A DNA stretch of 64,000 nucleotides from Cryptomeria japonica (lineage: Eukaryota; Streptophyta; Pinopsida; Cupressales; Cupressaceae): assembly GCF_030272615.1 (NCBI RefSeq), contig NC_081406.1:186470770-186534769 (forward strand), given 5' to 3'. Positions 35,045-47,152 of the stretch are shown piece by piece (the stretch's first letter is position 1; every line of letters starts with the position of its first letter). Position numbers and translations under genes: made by a program. The notes under the pieces are model-generated. The model did not search any database, was not told the origin of the DNA, and saw only the letters and a program-made list of their open reading frames with translations.

Positions 35045-38000
35045 TTGTGCATGACTAATCCTCATATTCTGAGAAGAAAGAATATTTATCATAACACTAA
35101 GTTGAAGAAACAGCAATCGAGTTCTTCGAAACTTGCCAAAAGAAATAAATTTTTATACATCAATCGTCAACTCTTCAAATCTCATCGCACATTCCTTCAT
35201 CATATACGATTATATCTTCAAAACAAAACAAACAAATTTGACAAGGAACCATTAAAGAGTAGAGCACTCTATCAAAAGTCTGCATTCAGCCAACAAATAA
35301 GTCATGGAGGGAAGATCAATCTGACATTCTTTCCCAATGAGTTCATCACTTATAACATACCCCGATTCGAACCACTAACCCCTAAACAAAACATTGAAGA
35401 AGAGTTCATTCCTTTTGTCACAGAAAGCTTCTACTAGATACCTATTTTTACTCGCTCTCAATGAAACAAACAAAGCGAAATGCAACTAGAATCCAGCATG
35501 AATCAGAGATTATCAAATCCTTTCGAGCGTCCAAATCTAGAGGACACCGAAATTCCTATAACATTCAACATGCTATCACCATGTTAGACGTTTGTAACAC
35601 CAAATAGAAAAGCAATGAAACATTCATGGTATTCCTTCAACGTTGGCGACGTATGGTTTCAAGATATCCTCATGATGTACCCGAAAAGGAAAAGATGGAA
35701 ATTTTCGTCGACAACTTGAATAGTGAGATGAGTTACAGACTCAAACTCCAATGCATACCATCTTTTGCTAAATTGATTGAGAATGGCATCCAAGTAGAAG
35801 AAGCATGTGTCAAAAAGGGAACGTTGAAATTTTTCAAAGAAGGAACAAGTTCATCCAATTACAACAACCAAAACAACAACAACTTGGACAAATCCAGATT
35901 TTGGACCAGAAACAAAAACAATGGAAATGAAGGAGGAACTGAATCAAATGATCCAAAATCAAAGCATCCCATGCTCACATTATCAGGTAATCCTCAAGCA
36001 ACAAAGAATCCCAAAAGTGCTAACCCAGGCACTAACAGTTATGCACTGAATACCAATCAATATCAACTCAACACCACCAACACCAACAATACCCAAAACA
36101 ATAACACTAATAGGGGACCTAATCCAAACTCACGGGTTAATGCAAACAACTTTCCAAAACGCATTTATACACCACTAGGGCAATCACTGGAGTCAGCATT
36201 CAGAGAACTTCTGGCAAACAAAATTATCTCTTTACCCGCAATCAACAACTTTGAACCACAAATCAAACCACCTTGGTGGAATGACTCACACTTTTGTGAT
36301 TTTCATCGCAACAAAGGTCATCAAACAAATGATTGCATGAGGCTGAAAAACATTATTCAGGACATGATCGATAGAGGTGATTTAACAGTCGATGGTCTCA
36401 AGACAAATGGTGACCACGGAGCTTTCAAGAATCCTCTTCCAAACTACAACAAGGATGGAGCTTCAACCTCAAGCGATACACATGGAGCTCGTATCAATCA
36501 CATATCAGCTGAGGACAATCAAGTCAATGTTATCACAATCAAAGACAAACATGAACATGAATCCGTCAACGTAACAAACAGAGCTCAAAAATATGTCTCG
36601 AAGGGACATATGTCAACAACAAACACCGTACCCAAAATTCAATATGATCTAGTCAGTCAACTGCGCAAAACTCTTGCTCAAATATCTATACTTGAGTTGC
36701 CGAAACTTTCGCCAAAACACAAAGACATATTGGAACAAGCATTACTAGAAACAAATGTACCTCAAGATCTGGATGCTAACAAATTCCAAACCATGGTGGC
36801 TCATATGACAGGGCCTCATAACCTCACTTTTTCTGAGCATGATAATATCTCATTGAGCCATCCACACAATACTTCACTCCATATTGAAGTCATGGTCTAT
36901 AAACACAGAGTTAAATGAGTATTAATAGATGGAGGAGATGGACTTAATATTTGTACCTTAAAACTTATCCATGCATTAGGCTTCTCTGAGGAGTCTATTG
37001 ATCCACGCAAAAAGATCACTATAAAGGCATATGATGATGAGGAAAGATCATCTAAAGGAATAGTGGTGTTGCCAATTCAGGTAGGACCGATACAAAAGGA
37101 TACTATGTGTCAGGTCTTAGACATAGACCTCACATACAATATCTTATTGGGTCGACCCTAGATACATGAAATGCAAGCAGTACCCTCCACTTATCACCAG
37201 TGTGTTAAATTCCCCTACAATGGGCAGGAGGTTTCTATATCAGCTGATCATAATCCATTTTAGCATTGTAATGCTATGGGGGCAGCCCAAGACAGCTTGG
37301 TTCCACATAATAGAGAGAAACAAAATTCCTCAGCACCAGATCTTCAACAAGAAAAGTCTAAATCATTATCTAGGGATTTCAAGCAGAAAATAAAAATCAA
37401 AGAACAAGGCATGGGAGAATACTCTTTGGAACCCATGTGTTTAGCCAACTTCCCAACATCACCTAGATCTCATGGATTACCTACAACATCAACACATCAA
37501 GCAACTCAGCCCATCACCAAGTTTGATGGCACATTTATCCAACTTGGCACTCTAGCACATGAATCCGAGGAAAAGGACATCCTTAGTTGGCTATACAAAG
37601 ATGAGGAAGAAGACAGAGCAACTATTGTGGAAGTAGCTATACCAACACACTTGTATGGAAAAGGCTATTTAATCATGCAGCAAATGGGATACAATGGCAA
37701 AGGACCTATTGGTAAGCATCAGGAAGGCATCACAGAACCATTGGATCCTCCTTCACAATTCAGTAAAGACAAAAAGGGATTAGGCTTTGAACTCACTCTA
37801 CTACCAAAGAGGGCACCACACAAATATCAAAAACCTCAGTGGAAAGCAAAGAAGAAGTACAAGGAAGACTCCTGGCAGGAGGCACTATTTGAGTCAACAG
37901 AGACAATACATAAGGAACGTGAATATCAAGAAAGGAAGCAACATCAAGAGAAGCCCATCATTCCAAAGAAGGCAACATCTACAGAAGTACACCATATTCA

Positions 38001-41000
38001 AGAACTAATATCCGACAAAGAGGAATCACCTCTTGATTGTATCATTTCTCCTCGAGAAGAGACAGTATATGAACAAATGCAAAAAGTGGAAGTAGGGTCT
38101 GACACCGAATCAGAGAAAACTATCAAACTTGTATCAATCATCAAAAACCTATTCTCACCCTACAACATACTAGTTCATAGCACTGATAGAATCTGGGATG
38201 ATACCTCTGAGACTGATTCCAATGAATATGAATGGGGCAGCTATTCTAACATTACTGAAGATATTGGCGCAAAAGACAGTCATACACCCATCTCTCAAGA
38301 AGAACGCGACACAAAATCTAGAACACTTGAATTTGGTCCACAAAATATCTATGATGCCAAGGAAAATGAGCAACAACATTATGCACAAGTCTATACGGAA
38401 GATGATACCATCGAAGACCTTGACGAGATCCTTAACTTATTTAACACCCAAGCCAACCACGATGAAACTTCCATCCTGACACTTATAGCAGTCGAGCTTG
38501 ATCCACCTAATGACTCCTTACCACTTGTCTTTTTAGAACTCATAGACTAGGACGAACTTGAAACTCATGATATACTAATTTTCCCAAATGATGAATCCAT
38601 TATCCATTACTTATGTACCATTAACCCAGAAATAGACTCTACCAGTGAACAAAGTAATGATGTCTGCAACCAAGGGAGTGCCAAGTCTCTTAGTCGCAAA
38701 AATGAGCAAAATAAAAGATCTACTGCTGAAAACCAGTCAATGGCAGCAATAGATCACACAAAAGTAAAAATAAAGGACACATCTGAGGGTGAAAACCTTT
38801 TTAAGGCACCTAAAGATGGGAGACTTGACACTCTTCCTAAGTATTATCATGAGTGATCACCCATATTGATTAAGCCCAGTCAATCAATCAACATTGGTAC
38901 TACAAAAGTAGCCAAAACTATACACCTTGCAGAATCCCTAACAAAGGAAGAAAGATCAGAATTTATTAAATTTTTTGAAGAAAATAAAATCAACTTTTCT
39001 TGGTCATATGCATATATGCTTGGGATTGATCCACAATTAATCATGCATCACTTATCCATTACTCAAGGAGCTAAACCAGTCAAGCAAAAACTGAGAAAGA
39101 TGAATCCACATGTAGCACTCATGGTCAAAACTAAACTGAAGAAACTATTAGACGTTAGATTTATCCAACCCATCGACTATACTCAATGGATTTCCAACAT
39201 TGTACCAGTATCAAAATATGCACTGATTTTAGAGATGTCAATAAAGCCTGTCGAAAGGATGACTTTCCTTTGCCCAGTATTGACATAATTGTAGACCTCA
39301 CAGCAGGCCATGTAATGCTATCACCAATGGATGGTTTTTCAGGCTATAATCAAATCAAGATAGCCCCAGAGGATCAAGATAGAACAGCGTTTACCTGTCC
39401 GTGGGGAACGTACTATTGGAATGTCATGCCTTTTGGCTTAAAGAATGTAGGAGCAACTTATCAACGAGCAATGATGACAATCTTTCATGACATGATGCAT
39501 ACCTTCATGGAAGACTATGTGGATGATTAACTAGCTAAATCCTTCACTAGAGTAGAACATCTAAGCATCTTAGAAAATATTTTTGATAGACTGGAAAAAT
39601 TTCAAGTTGGGCTCAACCCTAAGAAGTGTGTCTTTGGGGTTACATCAAGCAAATTACTAGGCTACATAGTTTCAGCTAAAGGTATTGAAGTGGATCAAGC
39701 AAAGGTACAAGCCATTATGGAGATGCCACCACCAAAGAACATCATCTAGCTTAGATCTCTACAAGGATGACTCCAATCAATCAGATGATTCATCGCTCAA
39801 TTAGCAGACAAAAGTCTCCCATTCAATCATTTGCTACATAAAAATGTACCATTCAGATGGGAAGCCAAATGTGTAGAATCCTTCTATCAAATCAAGCAAT
39901 ATCTAATGAACCCACCAGTTCTAGTACCACCAATAGCAGGGAAGCCACTCATTCTCTACATTTCAACAACAAACATATCACTGGGGCCATTGTTAGCACA
40001 AGAGGATCAACAAGTCAAGGAGTAAGCTATCTATTATATCAGCAGGACATTGAACGGATATGAACTCAACTATACATTCATTGAGAAAACTTGTCTAACA
40101 GTGGTATTTGCCTCTCAAAAATTCTGGCACTACAAGCTAGCTCACACAATTAGGCTAGTTGTAAAAATTGATCCTCTCAAATATTTACTTAGTAAAGCAG
40201 CTCTTATAGGCAGATTGGCTAAGTGGGTCATGATCCTCAGTGAATTTGATATCCACTACACAGAGCGAAGAGCTACCAAAGGACAAGCAATTGCAGATCA
40301 ACTGGCAGAAGCACCACTACCTGGAAAACAAACTATGGAGATTGAATTTCTAGACATAAACGTTCTTGCTATCTCCACCAAACAATGGACCTTATATTTT
40401 GATGGATCCTAAAAGCAACATGGCTCAGGTACTGGCAATCTGTTCATCACCCCTGAAGGACACACTATACCAAGATCATATAGGCTTATGTTTCCATGCG
40501 CAAATAACATTGTTGAATATGAGGGATTGGTTATAGGCATCAAAATGGTCATAGAATGGAGAATAACAGAGTTAAAAGTCTATGGAGATTCACAACTAGT
40601 CATCAATCAAATCAATAATGACTATCAAACAAAGGACGACAAGCTGCTACCCTACAAGCGAATGGTGGATGATTTCAAACAATATTTTGTACACATCACC
40701 TTCAAGCAAATACCAAGGTTGGACAATAGAGCAGCTGATGCAATGGCTACTATCGCTTCACTTCTGCAAATTCCATAGCAACAGAGTCATTACAAGTTTC
40801 TTTTAGAGCAACTGTTCTCCAGGCCCATGATCATTCAGAATCCCATGTTATCTATGCTTTGACCAGTTTCGACTCTCCGTTATATGGACTGATATACGAC
40901 TATCTTAAAAACAATATCCTACCCATTGACCTATCCCAAAACCAAAAACGTAACTTTATCCGACAAGCCGCCCGTTATACTCTTACTGTTGATACTTTGT

Positions 41001-42033
41001 ACTGTCGAGGTCTAGATGGTACTTTTCTTCGTTGCCTTGATCGTAATGAATCTGACTTTGCTTTACACGAGCTTCACGAAGGTATCTATGGCACACATTC
41101 AAGTGGTTCTACTCTTGCTAAAAAGCTTCTAAGAATGGGATATTATTGGCCGACAATAGAAAAAGACTCTTATCACTTTGCAAAGAAGTGTCCTAAATGC
41201 CAAATCCATGGCAATCTTATACATGCACCAACATAGGAATTGCAGCCATTCACAACATCCTGGCCCTTTTGTCAATGGGGACTAGACTTGGTTGGTAAAA
41301 TTTATCCTTCATCTTCAAATGGACACAAGTTCATTATAACTACAACAAAATACTTTACCAAATGGATTGAAGCAGTCCCCATGACCGTAGTGACTGGGAA
41401 ACAAATTGCTTCTTTTATCCTTAATTATCTAATATGCAGATATGGCATTCCAAGTTCCATCATCACAGATAATGGACGACCTTTGAAAAACCAAGATGTA
41501 CGAGAACTATGTGAAAAATTCAAAATCCAACATCGTTTTTATACACCTTACTACCCACAGGGGAATGGTTAGGCAGAAGCATCCAACAAAACAATATTGA
41601 AAATCCTAAAGAAAACAGTGAATGATGTAGGCAAAGATTGGCATATACAACTCAATCTAGCACTTTGGGCATACAGAACTAGCATCCGCACACCTACAGG
41701 AGCTACACCATATTTATTGGTATATGGATCAGAAGCAATTTTACCCTTGGAGGTAGAAATTACATCTCTCAGAGTGTCTTTGAAAGGCTTAATCCCAGAT
41801 GAAGAGTATCGAGTTAACTGACTACAAGAGATTGAACTTCTAGATGAACAACGCCAACGTGCCTACACTCATCTCAAAGCATATTAGCAACGCATGTGCA
41901 GGAGCTACAACCACAAGGTCATTCCCAAAATTTTTAAAATTGGAGACCTAGTACTCAAAGAAAATCCTAGAAATCAGCAAGATCGGGAAAAGAAAGGGAA
42001 ATTTGAACCTAATTGGTTAGGTCCCTATGGTTG
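35045..42033 (+). pseudogene. Tat gag-pol with a G-patch domain, inactivated by many stops
   Basis: A frame at 35045-35437 may hold the GAG N-terminus. A second frame opens before the ATG at 35461 and runs unshifted to about 39210. It contains a GAG core (FLQRWRRMVSRYP), an N/Q-rich spacer, a CFHC-type knuckle (36295-36336), protease VLIDGGDGLN (36919-36948), a G-patch (about 37654-37755) and an acidic spacer, with the RT beginning near 38866. After a frameshift near 39211 the RT continues (CTDFRDVNKA, YVDD at 39516-39527), then the first RNase H (NGYELNYTFIEK), the archaeal-type RNase H (YFDGS, VEYEGLV, VYGDSQLV) and, after another shift near 40800, the integrase (HHCC; LDL, TDNG, AEASN). 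Seventeen in-frame stops were counted: 9 TAG, 5 TGA, 3 TAA. Most sit where Gln, Arg or Trp is conserved. Confidence 0.88.
37654..37755 (+). other. G-patch domain inside the Tat polyprotein
   Basis: GKGYLIMQQMGYNGKGPIGK followed by a HQEGITEPL segment fits the G-patch pattern of spaced glycines with an aromatic after MG. It lies between protease and reverse transcriptase. G-patches bind RNA helicases or RNA in other proteins; a role here is inferred only. Confidence 0.75.
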
Positions 42034-42313
42034 CAATTTAGGAAATTGAATAAATTAGATTTATTCAATTTGGGGTAGACTATTAATTAAATGTAAATTT
42101 AATTAAAAGGTAAGAAGAAGGGATTTAACTACATAAAATGATTTATTCAATTAAATGATGTAAAGGAATTAAGTGAATTTAACTAAATAAATTGAATAAT
42201 TTACTTAATTAAATAGAGGAATGTGGGTGATTTAGTTAAATTAGATTTAACTAAAATAAAGGAATGAACATAAAATATTCATTTAGGAATATGATCATTT
42301 TTATACGTCTACA
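42034..42313 (-). repeat. Inverted 5' part of a Tat LTR
   Basis: This is the reverse complement of the first ~280 bases of the LTR at 30894. Its outer end, cgtctaca, matches the LTR start. It abuts the truncated integrase of the Tat element at one base, so a second, minus-strand element or a rearranged copy is joined here. Confidence 0.9.
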
Positions 42314-42331
42314 TTTTGTCCCTCTTTGAAG
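42314..42331 (-). other. Polypurine tract of a minus-strand Tat element
   Basis: On the minus strand cttcaaagagggacaaaa directly precedes the LTR start, the position and composition of a polypurine tract. The inverted LTR fragment is therefore part of a 3' LTR, and the internal region lies to the right. Confidence 0.7.
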
Positions 42332-42880
42332 TGACGTGTGTGCACATGTTGATTCAAAGAAAATGATGTGTCGTCATGATTTAGTTATGATCAATTTTTA
42401 TGTCATTTTGAGATTTTCATGTCGTGCCCCAGATTTGATTAAATGATGTTGATAATGCCCCCTCGGGAGATGAATCAAAATTTTTGAATATTTGATTTTA
42501 TTTGGATAAATTTAATGGCATTTTAAATTTTGGTCTATGTTGAATGCGATAAATTGATTCATCTCCCGATAATGATATTTGGTAGAGTTATATGAGACAC
42601 CACGAGCAATTTTTGCGTTCCTCCATGTAACCCTAATTTCAATTTACCCTAGAAAAGGGAAAAAGTGATTCCTTTTTGTCTCATTTGTGCTTGTTGACTT
42701 TGGAGAAAGTGACACTTGGAGAAAAGTCAACATGTTGATTTCATATTCTTCTCATCGATTCGAGCGTGTGCGGAGGTATCGAAGGCCTGTTGCGTATGGA
42801 CCACCGGTAAGTCAACCTTTTTGACCCTTTTTGGGTTTTTCATTTTGTCTTTCTTGGTCATGTTTTCAATTTGTCACGCG
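42332..42880. other. Non-coding spacer, possible 3' internal region of a minus-strand Tat element
   Basis: No coding region is seen. tcgggagatgaatcaa (42473 on) and gattcatctcccga (42554 on) form an inverted pair about 75 bases apart. Confidence 0.4.
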
Positions 42881-42884
42881 GATT

Positions 42885-43345
42885 TTACGTTTTAGCGCAT
42901 CGGGGACAAAACGTAGAGCATACGATAGGTTTCGTAGCGCGTAGGTTTCAAAAAAATAGGGTAGCGTCCGAAAAGTTTGGGGTAGCGCATTGGTAGACTA
43001 GGTTAGGGCACTAGGTGCACAGGGTAGCACAAAGGGTAAAACGGGTAGCGCATAGGATACACCTAGCGCATAGGGTTTCTAGGAGGTCGCACAGGTAGGT
43101 CTAGATAGTGCGTAGGTATGACCTAGCGCATAGGGATAGATACGTAGCACAAAAGAAGGATATAATAGCGCATAGGGTAATGTAGTGCTTAGGATAAGTT
43201 GAATGGTGCTTTGGAAGAAAAGGGTAGCGTATAGATTTTTGCTAGCGCATAGGGTATATTAGGTAGCGCTTAGAGAGGGCAGGGTAGTGCATGGTAAGCA
43301 GTTTAGCGTGTAGACAAAATTGTTTAGCGCATAGGTAAAATTTGT
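42885..43345 (+). repeat. TAGCGCAT motif cluster 3, upstream of the PMD frame
   Basis: About 22 copies (ctagcgcataggg, gtagcgcgtagg, gtagcacaaa, atagtgcgta and so on), often followed by AGG, at 15-35 base spacing. It lies on the same strand as clusters 1 and 2 although the flanking LTR fragment is inverted. Confidence 0.8.
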
Positions 43346-43826
43346 TGGTATAGTGTGATTTGTGAATGAAGAAAATTAGTAGGTGGATGTTGGTTCTGTC
43401 GGGATAGGTGTAAATTGTCAGTCTGCGTGGCTATTGTCATTGTTTTGATGAGTTATCCAATATAAGTTTTGATATAACTTGATTTGATTTGCGATTTTTC
43501 AAGTTGATATAGATTTGATGCGAATTTGATACGATGTGGTTTTTTGATATGAATGTGTTTGATATGAATTGTGGAGCTTGAGTTGTTTTACAAGCTACAT
43601 TGATTGTGGAACTTGAGTTGTTTTACAAGTTGATATGGATGTGAAACTTGAGTTGTGTTACAAGTTGATATGAAACTTGAGTTGTGTTACAAGTTGATAT
43701 GATTGTGGATTGATATGATGTGGGACTTGATTTAGTTTTTTTTAAGTTTCAAGTTTTGATATGAATTTGATTTTGGTATCTATGTTTTGATGAGGAAACT
43801 GATATTGGACTTGCTTTGCTTTTTGA
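43346..43826 (+). other. Leader of the PMD frame with short gatatga/acttgagttg repeats
   Basis: Repeated phrases gaacttgagttgttttacaagt and aagttgatatgaa run from about 43560 to 43720. No coding region is assigned; a TGA at 43824 closes the upstream frame. Confidence 0.5.
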
Positions 43827-44110
43827 TTGGAGCGTCTTGGAGTGGTTCAGTCGAGTGAACGATTTTCGAGAACATGGTCCTTGATACCACGATTGACACA
43901 GGCAGATAGAGACATTATTGAGAGGTGTGGCTTGACCTCGTTGTTATGATTGATTGAAAAACAGGTTTTAAGGACCCGAAACCATTACATCATAGAAAGA
44001 AAGAAAGCAATAAAAGGAATAATAGTCCACATACAAAACGACTGGCCAAAAGACCAGCGAACAGAAAGAACAGCAAACCAACAAAACACAACAAAGAGAC
44101 CAAGGAGACA

Positions 44111-45814
44111 CTACATAGCAATTTTCTTTAGTAGATCCTCTGCCTTTATCACCAGCTCATCATAGGTCGCCCCAACAGCTTTCAACTCCTCCAGGTCCTT
44201 CTTCACTTTCTTTTCCTTCCTCTTGCCTCTGGTGCGGGTTATGGGACCTTGGGCTTCCCCTGTTCCTTCAGCGTCCAGGTCAATTTCCTGGATTTCCTTG
44301 TCGTCATCAAGCTTGCTAATGAGGGTATGGGTATTATTGGTCGAGATTTTCAGAATGCTAAGGCTTTGCTCCGCAATGTTCTTAAGGCACTCCTCAATCT
44401 TTTCCACTTTGATGACTGTGTCCGAGAGCGTATTTTCACTAGTTTTCGCTAGGGTTTTTCTGTCCAGCATCTCCTTTTCAATCTTCTCAAACCTGGGATT
44501 AAAGGCATCTCTGATGTCTTCCACTTTAGCAATAGTGTTCTTCAGATCCTCGATATAATCGGCCATAGTATTCCCCTCTCCAATGTTAATGGTCTCCAGA
44601 ATCAGGACTCTATTGCAAAGTTTTTTGTACTCATCCGCAGCTTTCTTATACCCATCAATAAGCCATTCAATAGTTTTCATAAAACCATTCAAGGCCTCGG
44701 GAGGAGGGCCAGAAGAGGGAGTCACTTTTCCAGGGGTTACCTGTTCATTTTTAGAAATATGGAGGGCGGAAATAGTGTCGGCGGCCCTGAGAGTCTCCTC
44801 CATTGTCTCCATATCCAGGCTGTGCTCGGCTTCCAGGGTCCTAGTTTGCTTGTCATCTTCCGGTTCCTTGCCAGTCTCCTATGTTTTCTTATGCTTTTTC
44901 CAGGTTTGGGTTTGGTTTTTACTTTTCTTCTTCAGCAACCCCTTAGGGTTCTTCTTCTCTTCAGGAAAATCAGAGTACTCTTCTTCCGAAGAGATACTGA
45001 TCAAGGGTTTTCTTTGAGGTTTTTTGCTCTTAGAAGAAGAGGGTCTTGATTTCCTCTTCTTACTACTCTCATACTCTGAATCATTAAAGCTATCCTCATT
45101 ATCAGTCAAGGAATCATAGTTTGATTCCTCCTCCTCCAAAAAATCAGAATCAGACATATCTTCCTCAGAGTCCACAGAGAGCTACATCCGGTTGATTTGA
45201 CTGACCTTTAAATGGTCATAAATGAGGACCATAAGACCCTGGTGCATTGCGGTATCACCCCGAGGATTTTCTTTGTAGGCTTTTAGGGAGGCATTCATAG
45301 AGCAGAGCAAGATGTAAGGAAAATTAACCTTATCATTATGCCTAAAATGGTTTAACAGAACAAAATGATACCCATAGACTTTCGTAAACCTACCATCTAG
45401 AGTTATATATCGCATTAAAACAAAGAGAATTTCCCGCCAGGGTTTTGCAAAAGCCCTAGGCGGGTAATAGGTTTTACTCAACTTTACCAGTCTTTTTTTC
45501 TCTTTCTTTGTAACCGGGTATCTTTCAATGGCTTCCCTGCTAACCTTCCTGTCTTTGTAGAAGTTGCAGCCCTCCCCGTTGAGACCCGTAGCTTTAGCTA
45601 TTAAATCTTCATCAATTTCCACCATTTGGTCACCCATTTTAAGCATGCCCTTCTTCCAATTTTTGCAGAAGAGGCTAGTTACCATTCCATCACGGCTGTG
45701 GAGTCTCTCTATGAAGCTTGAAAGACTACCCTTCTACAAATTTTCCCACACCTCTTCTTTCTGTTTCCACTCCTTGCAACTACTTGGCTCATATCGTCTC
45801 CTATTTCCGCCCAT
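44111..45814 (-). pseudogene. 568-codon frame downstream of the LINE RNase H, function unknown
   Basis: The frame starts at the ATG at 45814 (MGGNRRRYEPSSCKEWKQKE) and ends TAG at 44111-44113. It is broken only by three in-frame TAGs (45734, 45182, 44879) at Gln-like positions and has no frameshift. The N-terminal third is globular with NWKKGMLKMGDQMVEIDEDL and RYITLDGRFTKVYGYHF, loosely like the plant transposon-associated domain that recognises a VxGxxVxF...GLP pattern. The middle is Ser/Asp/Glu and Lys rich (45175-44880), and the end is heptad-like coiled coil (44700-44300) with a basic GKRKEKKVKKD stretch. I do not recognise the family with confidence. Confidence 0.55.
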
Positions 45815-46028
45815 GGTGTCGTTTCTCACAGCCAAATTTTGAAATTTACAGAATTGGTAAAACAAAGAGATTTTCAGAGCTAAAACAAATACCCAGAAAG
45901 CGTGTGTGGCCTTAATAATCTGATAGAGTATAAAATAAGTTTTGTTGGCTTTGATGTTATAATGAGTGATTTTCTCATTATAGAAGTAACTCGAGGTGCT
46001 TACATCAGTACTTTTCATAATTACTCTG

Positions 46029-46636
46029 TCAATCAAGAGTCTTTGGGGTACTTCGATATCTTTCATCAATTATGATTTGTCTGACATCTTCGAGGAGACC
46101 ACTCTCACCCATCCACGTGGTAATAGTCTCATTCTTAACTGCCACATTTGTAGCCCAATCAGCAAAACAGTTGGCCTCCCGATAGATATGGGATATATGA
46201 CATTTTTTGAAGGTTCTAATGATGTCAATAGCAGAAAAAATTATATTGTGAATCGACCATGAGGGCTTTGAAGTCCCATTGAGGCACTTTATAATATTAT
46301 TAGAGTCCCCTTCTATCCAAAGATAGGGACAGTTCCATTTTTTGGCTAGGATAATGCCTTGAAGGGCTGCCATAGCTTCTGCTTTATGATTGGTTTGAGT
46401 ACCAATAGGGACAACAATCATACCTTTGCAAATGCCTCTGTAATCTCTGATAATAACTCCACAGCCTGAAGGACCTAGGTTTCCTTTGGCTGCACCATTG
46501 AAATTGATTTTGAGCCAGCGTTGGGGAGGGGTTTGCCATTTAGCTTCAAGCCTTTTATTGTAGTTGAGATTAGGACCATCAGTGATCTTCATATTCCACG
46601 CTCTTAAGATATTTGACTCTAGGGAGTTATTTGAGT
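46029..46636 (-). pseudogene. LINE ORF2 C-terminal RNase H domain, 5'-truncated
   Basis: A minus-strand open frame contains WLKINFNGAAKGNLGPSGCG, HKAEAMAALQGI, IEGDSNNII and ANCFADWATNVA, the plant non-LTR RNase H (RVT_3) pattern. The first catalytic Asp is Asn here (NFNGA), a GAT to AAT change, so activity would be lost. It is open to the very edge of the unit, consistent with 5' truncation during target-primed integration. Confidence 0.8.
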
Positions 46637-47152
46637 CTTGACCTCGTTGTTAGATATGCCTCGATTTATCATAAACCGGGGTTTATTGACAACATTGGCA
46701 GAGAGGTGGCACAGTGATACGAACACCTTCCATTTGGCGACAAGCAAGATTACAGTGACACCTGAGGATTGTTACCGGATTCTATGGATTCCTGTGGTAG
46801 GTGCATTGCTACCCTATGAGCAGACCGAGGAGGGTGGGACTAAGGCACTTCGCCAAATCTTGTAGGATGATACTGTTTGCGGCTATGAGATCCCCTGGTA
46901 GGAGTTCTTGGATTTGGATTATGCTCCTCTACCATCAGTTTTGGCAAGTTTCATAGGTGGGTTCTTATGTCCTGACCATAGGTCAGAGGGACTAGCAGTG
47001 GGGTGGGGATTGGTTCTGGAGGATATGGTGACGCAGGGTTGCCGATTTGCATGGGGGTCGACTATGCTGGCCCACTTATATAGGGATTTATATCAGGTGG
47101 TATACTTAGGTTATGGCAGTTTATCAGCTGGAGTGACATTGCTACAGGTATG

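Larger units (their letters stand above)
30894..42033 (+). mobile_element. Tat-lineage Ty3/gypsy retrotransposon, 3'-truncated and decayed
   Basis: A 1457-bp 5' LTR is followed by a primer-binding motif, a leader of about 2.7-3.1 kb, and gag, protease, RT, RNase H, a second (archaeal-type) RNase H and integrase. The dual RNase H marks the Tat lineage. It ends abruptly after a LGPY motif at 42033 against an inverted LTR fragment; no 3' LTR of its own is present. Confidence 0.88.
43947..46636 (-). mobile_element. LINE-type unit carrying RNase H plus an extra ORF, inserted in the PMD frame
   Basis: A 16-bp target duplication, cttgacctcgttgtta, flanks it at 43931-43946 and 46637-46652. Its minus strand begins inside the RNase H end of a LINE ORF2 (5' truncation), then carries a 568-codon frame, then a 3' UTR-like tail ending caatcaatca. 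No poly(A) run is present at the 3' end; the short caat repeat might be its tail. Confidence 0.75.

Noticed and set aside
42885-43345. Cluster 3 as the leader of another + strand Tat element
   Set aside because: There is no LTR or primer site before it and a PMD frame, not gag, follows. The orientation puzzle is kept as a finding.
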